Positions 5,705 through 11,226 of a stretch of DNA of 11,226 nt are shown here, piece after piece. The stretch is taken from positions 1 through 11,226 of the forward strand of contig CAYGDT010000047.1 of the NCBI GenBank assembly GCA_964348745.1. Reading direction: 5' to 3'. The notes below the pieces were generated by a model, which saw only the letters and a list, made by a program, of their open reading frames with translations, had not been told where the DNA came from and searched no databases. The stretch is from CAYGDT01 sp964348745. GTDB taxonomy: Bacteria; Patescibacteriota; Gracilibacteria; Peribacterales; Peribacteraceae. The translations under genes and the position numbers were made by a program. Position 1 is the stretch's first letter; the number at the start of each line of letters is the position of its first letter.

Positions 5705-6328
5705 CTAGTATAGGGCATATTGCCCGTCCGTCTCTACATTTTTTATGTCTTCTCTGAGTGCGGTCATGGTTTCCCCGAGATTTACGACTCCGTCGAGTGT
5801 TATTACGTTTAGCCGTTCTTCGTTACCGTGAAAGGTAATTTCAATCAGATCCATAATGTTCTTTTGTACAATTATGCAGCCCATGCTCCTATAACGGGTG
5901 ATTGGTTCATCTTCCTGAAACATGATGTCTTCGTCGCGGTGCGTATGAATTCCATAGAGCGTACGCTCCTGCTCGCTAAAGAGTCGAAGAAACTTTCCGG
6001 ACGGACCGAAGGTGACACGATCACCCTTGATCTCCAGACTCTTGCCATTCCATTGCCTATTTGGTGTCGCTGCAAAGTAGGAGCGTCCAATGTAATACAC
6101 TCTGCGTCGCTGCCCGGTGACAACAGGAAACGAAATGTAGCGTCCATCTTCATGAAAAAGGTATCCGGTATTATTTTTTGTGTCGACGATAAGACCGTCT
6201 CCTTGTTCATACTGCCATGTATTCATGGCAATCGCATGAGGGACAGGCATGGCATGAGGAGGTGCATCCACGTACGAGACGGGCACACTGAGAAGAATCG
6301 CCAGCAGAGCGGAGGTGAGTGTTTCCAT
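5705..6328 (-). CDS. Secreted L,D-transpeptidase-like (YkuD-fold) protein
   Basis: From ATG 6328 the product is 207 residues. A hydrophobic N-terminal signal-like segment (about 5-22, uncharged apart from Glu2) suggests export. The domain then contains YGIHTH (125-130; His128, His130) and, about 20 residues on, RSMGCII (147-153; Cys151). This is the His ... S-x-G-C signature of YkuD L,D-transpeptidases, which form 3-3 peptidoglycan cross-links or attach proteins to peptide stems. The frame stays open upstream to 6589, but that start would overlap rsmH and lie beyond the promoter at 6343-6370, so 6328 is preferred. The context beside rsmH and a FtsL-like gene fits envelope work. The exact reaction is inferred from the motif only. 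Confidence 0.78.
   Translation of the reverse strand: METLTSALLAILLSVPVSYVDAPPHAMPVPHAIAMNTWQYEQGDGLIVDTKNNTGYLFHEDGRYISFPVVTGQRRRVYYIGRSYFAATPNRQWNGKSLEIKGDRVTFGPSGKFLRLFSEQERTLYGIHTHRDEDIMFQEDEPITRYRSMGCIIVQKNIMDLIEITFHGNEERLNVITLDGVVNLGETMTALREDIKNVETDGQYALY
5707..5712 (-). promoter_or_regulatory. Possible -10 element for tRNA-Ser inside the end of the upstream gene
   Basis: On the minus strand TATACT overlaps the last codons and TAG stop of the L,D-transpeptidase-like gene and ends 25 bases before the tRNA. A small hairpin, GGGCA-ATA-TGCCC (5713-5725), precedes it. No good -35 is seen, so the tRNA could instead be co-transcribed with the upstream gene. Confidence 0.3.
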
Positions 6329-6342
6329 AGATAAAGGCAGGC

Positions 6343-6370
6343 ATTTTACGGGCTTTTTTTTATCGGTCAA
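6343..6370 (-). promoter_or_regulatory. Sigma70-type promoter of the L,D-transpeptidase-like gene
   Basis: On the minus strand TTGACC (6365-6370) and TAAAAT (6343-6348) are 16 bases apart. The -10 ends 14 bases before the ATG at 6328, so the predicted leader is about 8 bases. Just upstream lies the palindrome TGGCTTT-AG-AAAGCCA (6371-6386), a possible operator or hairpin. Confidence 0.6.
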
Positions 6371-6429
6371 TGGCTTTAGAAAGCCAAATTGTGTCAAAAT
6401 ACGTCTGAAAATGAAATTCAGGCTATCTG

Positions 6430-6435
6430 TATAAA
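6430..6435 (+). promoter_or_regulatory. Possible -10 element of rsmH
   Basis: TATAAA lies 20 bases before the rsmH ATG at 6456, in the 127-base divergent spacer. The matching -35 is poor (TGAAAA at an 18-base spacing). No Shine-Dalgarno site precedes the ATG. Confidence 0.35.
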
Positions 6436-6455
6436 AAATTTGTTCAATAAATTGG

Positions 6456-7361
6456 ATGCCAGCCAACTTTTCCCATCGGCCTGTTCTCCTCAACGAAGTA
6501 CTGGGAATTCTTGCACCGAGTATCGGTGAGAGGGTTCTTGATTGTACAACGGGGCTTGGCGGACATGCCGCAGCCTTACTGGAACACATCGGCCCTACCG
6601 GAGAACTCGTAGCTCTGGATGCCGATGAACAAAATCTTTCTCAGGCGAAAGAGAAGCTCGCAAGTTTTGGAGAACGCGTGAATTTCATTCATGCAAACTT
6701 CCGGAAAATCCCGGATCTTCACCTTGGAACGTTCGATATCATACTGGCAGACCTCGGTGTTTCCTCCCCGCATCTCGACGATGCTTCCCGTGGGTTTTCC
6801 TATCGCTACGACGGTCCGCTGGATATGCGTTTTGACCGTACTCGTGGGGCAACTGCTGCGCAGCTTATAGCACATTCTTCTTTGGAAGACGTTACAAAAA
6901 TCTTCTGGGAATTTGGTGAAATCCGTCAAGCAAAGAAAATAGCTTTAGCCCTGACTGAAGGCAAACCAACGACCACAGCCGAAGTTGAAAAACTTGTCGG
7001 ATCCGTTCTGGGATTTCGTGCAAAGTCCGTGCTGCCGCAAGTGTTCCAAGCCTTGAGAATCGCCGTAAATAATGAGTTAGGAGTATTGCAGATTTTACTC
7101 GATACTGCCCCGCATATCCTGAATCCTCAGGGGCGCTTGGGTATCATCGCATTTCATTCGCTGGAAGACAGAATGGTGAAGCGGCACTTCCGAGCGCTCT
7201 GCACGCCGGAGATCAATGAAACGACGGGAGCTCCAATAGCGCCTGCGTCTTTTTCGCTTCTTACTCGTCATGCGCTGCAGCCTACTGAGCAAGAAGTGTC
7301 TGAAAACTCGAGGTCACGCAGCGCAAGATTTCGAGCAATATCCAAAAGTATTCTCAAATAA
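6456..7361 (+). CDS. rsmH: 16S rRNA (cytosine(1402)-N(4))-methyltransferase RsmH
   Basis: The 301-residue product is of normal length. It methylates N4 of C1402 in the 16S rRNA decoding centre, using S-adenosylmethionine. Visible motifs: HRPVLLNEVL (7-16), the SAM-binding loop VLDCTTGLGGHAAALL (27-42), LDADEQN (54-60), ADLGVSSPHLDDASRGFSYR (98-117), DMRFD (123-127), AFHSLEDRMVKRHF (232-245) and the C-terminal SRSRSARFRA (285-294). In most bacteria rsmH (mraW) opens the division and cell wall cluster and is followed by ftsL, as here. The mraZ gene and the mur genes are absent from the window. Confidence 0.97.
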   Translation: MPANFSHRPVLLNEVLGILAPSIGERVLDCTTGLGGHAAALLEHIGPTGELVALDADEQNLSQAKEKLASFGERVNFIHANFRKIPDLHLGTFDIILADLGVSSPHLDDASRGFSYRYDGPLDMRFDRTRGATAAQLIAHSSLEDVTKIFWEFGEIRQAKKIALALTEGKPTTTAEVEKLVGSVLGFRAKSVLPQVFQALRIAVNNELGVLQILLDTAPHILNPQGRLGIIAFHSLEDRMVKRHFRALCTPEINETTGAPIAPASFSLLTRHALQPTEQEVSENSRSRSARFRAISKSILK

Positions 7362-7371
7362 TATGATTTTC

Positions 7372-7388
7372 CCTGCCTAGCCGGCAGG
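7372..7388. repeat. GC-rich hairpin between rsmH and the FtsL-like gene
   Basis: CCTGCC (7372-7377) pairs with GGCAGG (7383-7388) around TAGCC, and a further CAGGCA follows. It begins 11 bases after the rsmH stop and occupies the place of the -35 region of the next promoter. I recall similar GGCAGGCAGG hairpins as common intergenic repeats in candidate-phyla genomes. GGCAGGCA recurs at 6337-6344. Confidence 0.5.
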
Positions 7389-7396
7389 CAGGCATC

Positions 7397-7402
7397 TATA
7401 AT
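7397..7402 (+). promoter_or_regulatory. Consensus -10 six bases before the FtsL-like ATG
   Basis: A perfect TATAAT ends six bases before the ATG at 7409, so the expected start point is the A of the ATG. No Shine-Dalgarno site fits in the gap. The -35 position (TGCCTA) is poor and falls in the hairpin at 7372-7388. Confidence 0.5.
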
Positions 7403-7408
7403 CATTCC

Positions 7409-7771
7409 ATGTTCCAAAAGCTCTTCCATTCGACAGACGACACACCACGCAGATCCTCACTCGGACGCATGGTGGATCAGAGCACGGTGCTACTGATGGT
7501 CTGTATTGGTGCGCTAATCCTTCTTTTGGCATTGCTGATTCTTTTTCATCAAAACAGTAACGCTACAAAGGGGTATCTTCTGAGAAATCTTGAGCGTGAG
7601 CGATCGCAGCTGCTCCTCGAACAAGAGGTGCTCAACATGCAGGTGGCACGAGCGCAGGCAATGGAAAAAATTGAACAAGATCATCAGATTCAGTCAATGG
7701 TTGTCGTAAAAAAGACACTTTACACTCCGGAGTTATCGGTAAATCAATACACGGAGAAAGTTGAGAATTAG
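7409..7771 (+). CDS. ftsL: FtsL-like division protein (short membrane coiled-coil protein)
   Basis: This 120-residue protein has a polar N-terminal cytoplasmic part (1-25), one membrane span (about 26-47) and an external coiled-coil segment (about 52-92, heptad-like Leu/Gln/Glu pattern). A short MVVVKKTLYTP end follows. That is the FtsL/DivIC plan of a bitopic septal protein which, in known divisomes, partners FtsB and FtsQ to activate septal wall synthesis. Sequence identity in the family is low, so the call rests on topology and on position 47 bases after rsmH, the classic place for ftsL. The gene seems to have its own -10. No FtsI or mur gene follows, so the usual division cluster is broken here. 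Confidence 0.7.
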   Translation: MFQKLFHSTDDTPRRSSLGRMVDQSTVLLMVCIGALILLLALLILFHQNSNATKGYLLRNLERERSQLLLEQEVLNMQVARAQAMEKIEQDHQIQSMVVVKKTLYTPELSVNQYTEKVEN

Positions 7772-7825
7772 AGCTTATAGTGGATCTGTTGCATTATTTG
7801 GCTATAGATCAAGCATATAAATCAT

Positions 7826-7840
7826 GGTATAATAGAAGGA
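7826..7840 (+). promoter_or_regulatory. Extended -10 and overlapping Shine-Dalgarno site of the Cys-rich protein gene
   Basis: TGG-TATAAT (hexamer at 7828-7833) is a consensus extended -10. AGAAGGA (7834-7840) is a good Shine-Dalgarno match four bases before the ATG at 7845. The expected start point, near 7840, falls inside or after that site. If so, most of the Shine-Dalgarno sequence would not be in this transcript. Confidence 0.55.
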
Positions 7841-7844
7841 ACAA

Positions 7845-9962
7845 ATGAAAAGAAACATTGTCATCGGTGTTGCTGCTGCAATTGCGGTATCTGTGCTCGG
7901 AAGTGCGCAAATTTCTCAGAAAGCTCAGCTTGCCTATAGTGCGTGTGTTGGACAAATCTATGGAACTCCCGGTTGTCCTATGGTTCAGGAACCGCCTCCA
8001 CCACCGCATTGTGGAGACGGAATTCCCAATGAAAGCGAAGGCGAAGAGTGTGACGAGGGTCGATTTAACGGGAAAAGCTTCTGCTCCAGCAGCTGTACAA
8101 TTTATTATTGCGGTGATGGCGTTGTTCAAAGCCAGATTGGTGAAGAGTGCGATTCCGGATTGAAGGTATATTCCTCAACATCAGGAAAGCTCGATGTTGT
8201 CTTTAAACAATCCGATATTGATCAGTATGTCAATCAGTGCGGCAATGCTTGCACTCCGCCATGCCCTCTCAAAAAGGACAGCACCGGGAAGTATGTGAAA
8301 GATGCAAATGGGAACTATCAATTGAATTGCGATTCCGGTCTCCTACCGAGCAGGTGCACCTATACACTGCATGCAAATTCTTGTTCAGACAGCTCAAGTT
8401 CATTGCAGCAGTCACTTTCCGCAAGCTCTGCTGCTACTTCAAATGGGCCAGACGGTGTGACGGTGAATGTATCATTCCCACTCCAGAATGCAGGTCAGTC
8501 GAGTTCAACCGATGGGCAGCAGCTCGCAGCTGCAGGTGATCAGCAATGTGGAAATGGCGTCGTTGAAGGCATTGAGCAGTGCGATGCGCGAGGTGCCGAC
8601 ACCGCTTCGTGCGATGCAGATTGCACATATGCTGAATGTGGCGATACATACAAAAACAAGAATGCAGGCGAGGACTGCGATGACGGAAACGATCTTGATG
8701 CCGATAGCTGTACGAATCAGTGTACGAAACCCTCTTGCGGCGATGGAATCAAGCAAGCAAACGAACAGTGCGATGACGGAAATAACAATGAGTTTGATAA
8801 GTGCAAGCAAGACTGCACTATTCCCGTTTGCGGCGATGGGCATATTGATTATGGTGAAGAGTGTGATGACGGCAATTTCAATAACTACGATGCGTGTACG
8901 AACCAGTGTAAAGTTCCACGATGTGGAAACGGGGTAAAGGAGGGTACGGAACAATGTGACGATGGCAACATCAACACATTTGATATGTGTTCAAATGAAT
9001 GCGTAGTGTCGTACTGTGGTGATGGTATTGTGCAGACCGGTCTAAACGAGGTTTGCGATGATGGAAACAGGGTAAACGCCGATGCCTGCAGCAATCTATG
9101 CAGTCCTGGGTATTGTGGGGACGGCATCATTCAGCTGCGGGAAGAATGCGACGATGGAAATCTGAACGAAGGCGATTCGTGCACGAACTCTTGCCGTTCT
9201 TCCCTGTGCGGTGATGGCATTATTCAGGGCGAAGAAGAGTGCGACGATGGAAATTCAAAGAATCTGGACGAGTGTAGCAACAGCTGTATAGTGGCGCGCT
9301 GCAGCGATCGGATTGTTCAGGATCACGAGGAATGCGATGATGGGAACCAGAGTGACGATGATGCATGTACGAATTCATGCACAGTGCCTATTTGTGGTAA
9401 TGGCAGAGTGGAGGGTTTGGAACAATGCGACGATGGAAATGCAAACAGTCTTGATGCCTGTTTGAACACATGCATAGTACCTGTTTGTGGAAATGGTGCT
9501 ATCGAGGGTACTGAAGAATGCGACGATGGCAATATGTCGAAGGGTGATGGCTGCGGCAATCGTTGCGATATCGAGACGCTTTGCGGGAACGGGATCATTG
9601 AAGGAATCGAGGAATGCGATCAGGGCAACAATAATTCAAGTGAAGAACCGGATGCGTGTCGTCTCAATTGCAGAATTGCATTCTGCGGCGACAGCATTGT
9701 CGATAGTGACGAGGAGTGCGACAGCACCGATGGTTGTACTGCAACGTGCAGCTATCCGACGTTTATGGCAGCGCATGGAAATAAAGTCTGGAGCGGTATT
9801 GTTCTCACGCTCCTTGGGAGTGGAGGAGCAGCCGGACTGCTCTTTAAAAAGAAGCTACTTACACTCTCGAAGAAGGCAGCTGACTCTGCCAGATCACTCT
9901 CCATCGACGATATCCCGCTAGACGAACTAGAGATGCCTTGGCATAAGTGGGACAATAAATAG
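7845..9962 (+). CDS. Membrane-anchored surface protein of about 15 Cys-rich DUF4215-type repeats
   Basis: The 705-residue protein has a signal peptide (basic KR, hydrophobic about 4-19, likely cut near SAQ) and a short Pro-rich stretch (PPPPP, 50-54). Repeats of about 31 residues follow, with the pattern CG[DN]G-x-E-x-CDDGN-x-D-x-C-x-C. Units begin at Cys56, Cys89, then without break at 235, 265, 298, 329, 360, 391, 424, 455, 486, 517, 548, 580 and 614. Residues about 106-234 form a Ser/Gln-rich insertion with its own Cys. A hydrophobic span (about 648-667) followed by KKK and a 35-residue acidic tail anchors the C-terminus. Such repeats (DUF4215, Myxococcus Cys-rich type) are extracellular and disulfide-rich, with unknown ligand. 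Adhesion or surface-layer roles and Ca2+ binding by the acidic loops are guesses. Confidence 0.9.
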   Translation: MKRNIVIGVAAAIAVSVLGSAQISQKAQLAYSACVGQIYGTPGCPMVQEPPPPPHCGDGIPNESEGEECDEGRFNGKSFCSSSCTIYYCGDGVVQSQIGEECDSGLKVYSSTSGKLDVVFKQSDIDQYVNQCGNACTPPCPLKKDSTGKYVKDANGNYQLNCDSGLLPSRCTYTLHANSCSDSSSSLQQSLSASSAATSNGPDGVTVNVSFPLQNAGQSSSTDGQQLAAAGDQQCGNGVVEGIEQCDARGADTASCDADCTYAECGDTYKNKNAGEDCDDGNDLDADSCTNQCTKPSCGDGIKQANEQCDDGNNNEFDKCKQDCTIPVCGDGHIDYGEECDDGNFNNYDACTNQCKVPRCGNGVKEGTEQCDDGNINTFDMCSNECVVSYCGDGIVQTGLNEVCDDGNRVNADACSNLCSPGYCGDGIIQLREECDDGNLNEGDSCTNSCRSSLCGDGIIQGEEECDDGNSKNLDECSNSCIVARCSDRIVQDHEECDDGNQSDDDACTNSCTVPICGNGRVEGLEQCDDGNANSLDACLNTCIVPVCGNGAIEGTEECDDGNMSKGDGCGNRCDIETLCGNGIIEGIEECDQGNNNSSEEPDACRLNCRIAFCGDSIVDSDEECDSTDGCTATCSYPTFMAAHGNKVWSGIVLTLLGSGGAAGLLFKKKLLTLSKKAADSARSLSIDDIPLDELEMPWHKWDNK
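8547..9758 (+). repeat. Thirteen diverged tandem repeats of about 93 bases within the Cys-rich gene
   Basis: Each unit encodes about 31 residues, from one CG[DN]G to the next. The protein pattern is well kept while the bases differ between units, with synonymous Cys and Asp codons mixed, so the array looks old rather than freshly duplicated. The unit at 486 has CSDR in place of CGDG, and the last unit is short (CDSTDGCTATC). Confidence 0.85.
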
Positions 9963-9963
9963 C

Positions 9964-11226
9964 CTAAGCCACTTCAGATACGTCCATCACATTTGCGCGG
10001 TCTTTGAGTTGTAAAACTTTCTGCCCCTTCGTAAGCAACCCTAGCTTTAATGCAAGCTTCACTCCGGAACGAATAATATCATCGTCAGATGTATCAAATG
10101 GAACGACAAGAGGGAAAACTCCATAGTTCAGAAGTAATGAACGTTGTATCACGCGATTCTTCGTCAAGGCAATGATGGGTATTGATGGTCGAAATTTACT
10201 GATGTTCCGTGCCGTACGACCTGTGTCTGTAATAAGAACAATGGCTTCGACTTCTTCTTTCAGTGCCTTTGTCACTGCCTTGTCCATCTCTTCTTCCTCC
10301 TGATCCTTAAATCGGATTTCGTACGATGTCTTCAATCGTGCCATATGCTGCTCAGTAGCGCGGTGAATGCGTACCATCGCCTGAAGGGAAAGTACGGGGT
10401 GATCGCCGGAGGCTGTCTCGCCCGAGAGCATCGTTGCATCGGCTCCGGTATCAACTGCATGCGCGGTATCGGTGACTTCGGCACGCGTAGGAATCGGGTG
10501 TTCCGTCATGCTTTCAAGCATATGCGTGGCTATGATGACCGGCTTGCCTGCGTCACGGCATCTGCAGACTATTTCATCTTGGATTGCAGGGAGGTTTTCA
10601 AATGGAACATCTGCGCCTAAATCTCCGCGTGCAACCATGATGCCATCCGAAACATCGATGATGGCCTTGATGTTATCAACCCCTTTCTGCGTTTCAATCT
10701 TGGAGATGATCCTCGAAGTACTTCCAATTAAATCAAGCATTGAACGCACTTCTTTTACCTCTTCCTCGTTACGAATAAACGAGAGTGCAAGGAAATCCAT
10801 GTTCAGTTCTGCTCCGAATCGCAGGTCTTTCCAGTCACTCTCTGTAATAGATGGGAGGTCGATATCCGCACCGGGGAGATTAATGTGCCTTCTTGTCCCG
10901 ATGGTACCGTCTTCCCGTGCACGAGCGACCACCGATCCGTCTTTTTCTACATTCACAATATCAAACGACAGTTCACCGTTATCAATCAAGATGGTATCTG
11001 TTTCTATAACATCTTTCGCGAAGCCGTCGTAACTTACCTCGATTCTCGTGCGTTTATCTGCTCTAGATGCAGCGGCAGTGGAAGAAAATAAGACTTCCTG
11101 ACCCTTGAGAATGGAAATAGGATCCTGCACATCTCCCGTGCGAATTTCGGCTCCCTTTGTGTCCAGCATGGTTGCCACTTGGAGTTCATGGCTACTATTA
11201 AACTTAGCAATTCGGTCGATGATTTC
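9964..11226 (-). CDS. pyk: Pyruvate kinase, 5' end cut by the right window edge
   Basis: The minus strand is open from the right edge to TAG at 9964-9966 (420 residues visible). Pyruvate kinase transfers phosphate from phosphoenolpyruvate to ADP, the last step of glycolysis. Visible in order: MLDTKGAEIRTGD at the A/B domain border, the B domain, SKIETQKGVDNI (substrate-site Lys and Glu), SDGIMVARGDLGADVP, GKPVIIATHMLESM (usually ATQMLESM), PTRAEVTD and DATMLSGETASG. The allosteric-type C domain (about the last 120 residues) includes ITDTGRTARNISKFRPSIPI. About 50 N-terminal residues should lie outside the window. An internal GTG at 11178 is not a plausible start, because the conserved sequence upstream (including FNSSHE, usually FSHG) belongs to the family. 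No C-terminal PEP-utilising extra domain is present. Confidence 0.95.
   Translation of the reverse strand, partial: EIIDRIAKFNSSHELQVATMLDTKGAEIRTGDVQDPISILKGQEVLFSSTAAASRADKRTRIEVSYDGFAKDVIETDTILIDNGELSFDIVNVEKDGSVVARAREDGTIGTRRHINLPGADIDLPSITESDWKDLRFGAELNMDFLALSFIRNEEEVKEVRSMLDLIGSTSRIISKIETQKGVDNIKAIIDVSDGIMVARGDLGADVPFENLPAIQDEIVCRCRDAGKPVIIATHMLESMTEHPIPTRAEVTDTAHAVDTGADATMLSGETASGDHPVLSLQAMVRIHRATEQHMARLKTSYEIRFKDQEEEEMDKAVTKALKEEVEAIVLITDTGRTARNISKFRPSIPIIALTKNRVIQRSLLLNYGVFPLVVPFDTSDDDIIRSGVKLALKLGLLTKGQKVLQLKDRANVMDVSEVA

Noticed and set aside
6329..6589. Upstream extension of the L,D-transpeptidase-like gene to 6589
   Set aside because: It would overlap 134 bases of rsmH and include the promoter. 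The signal-like segment starts naturally at the ATG at 6328.
8467..8954. Overlapping open frames on both strands within the Cys-rich gene (also 8885-9130, 9323-9598, 9487-9921)
   Set aside because: The repetitive coding pattern of the 705-residue protein creates stop-free shadow frames with repeating, low-information products.
8547..9758. CRISPR-like array
   Set aside because: The roughly 93-base periodicity comes from protein repeats inside one open frame. The DNA units are diverged, without constant repeats and unique spacers.
1..11226. UGA read as glycine (Gracilibacteria/Absconditabacteria code)
   Set aside because: Conserved genes have no in-frame TGA, and the lipoprotein gene uses TGA (then TAG) as stop at the expected end of its domain.

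Overview
The window reads as a stretch of a bacterial chromosome that uses the standard code. The long genes are continuous without in-frame TGA, Trp is TGG, and the lipoprotein gene stops at TGA followed at once by TAG. The gene set is pentose phosphate enzymes, pyruvate kinase, an RsmH gene followed by a small FtsL-like gene, and a large DUF4215-type Cys-rich surface protein. Together with a near absence of Shine-Dalgarno sites, this suggests a candidate phyla radiation bacterium of the Peregrinibacteria/Peribacteria kind. That placement is inferred from gene content and style, not from a marker alignment. The Gracilibacteria/Absconditabacteria code (UGA = Gly) is not supported.

Left part (1-4152): a minus-strand transketolase N-terminal half runs off the left edge. 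A gap of about 340-390 bases follows, holding a possible 33-residue membrane peptide and a hairpin repeat. Next is a minus-strand C39-like lipoprotein gene, divergent from a plus-strand pair encoding transaldolase (TalC-like) and 6-phosphogluconate dehydrogenase. Transketolase, transaldolase and 6-phosphogluconate dehydrogenase are all pentose phosphate pathway enzymes, so this is a sugar-phosphate interconversion neighbourhood.

Middle (4153-6455): a membrane fatty acid desaturase with an extra C-terminal helical tail, a structured spacer, a tRNA-Ser(GCU) on the minus strand with encoded CCA, and a minus-strand L,D-transpeptidase-like secreted protein. That gene is divergent from rsmH and has a good sigma70-like promoter.

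Right part (6456-11226): rsmH and a FtsL-like gene (a reduced mraW-ftsL cell division pair), then a 705-residue surface protein with about 15 DUF4215/Myxococcus-type Cys-rich repeats, a signal peptide and a C-terminal membrane anchor. This gene converges, one base apart, on a minus-strand pyruvate kinase gene that leaves the right edge.

Regulatory style is the most unusual theme. For several genes a -10 hexamer lies so close to the ATG (6 bases for gnd and the FtsL-like gene, 11 for the Cys-rich protein) that the predicted mRNA starts at or within a few bases of the start codon. I see no defence system, CRISPR array, transposase or integrase in the window.
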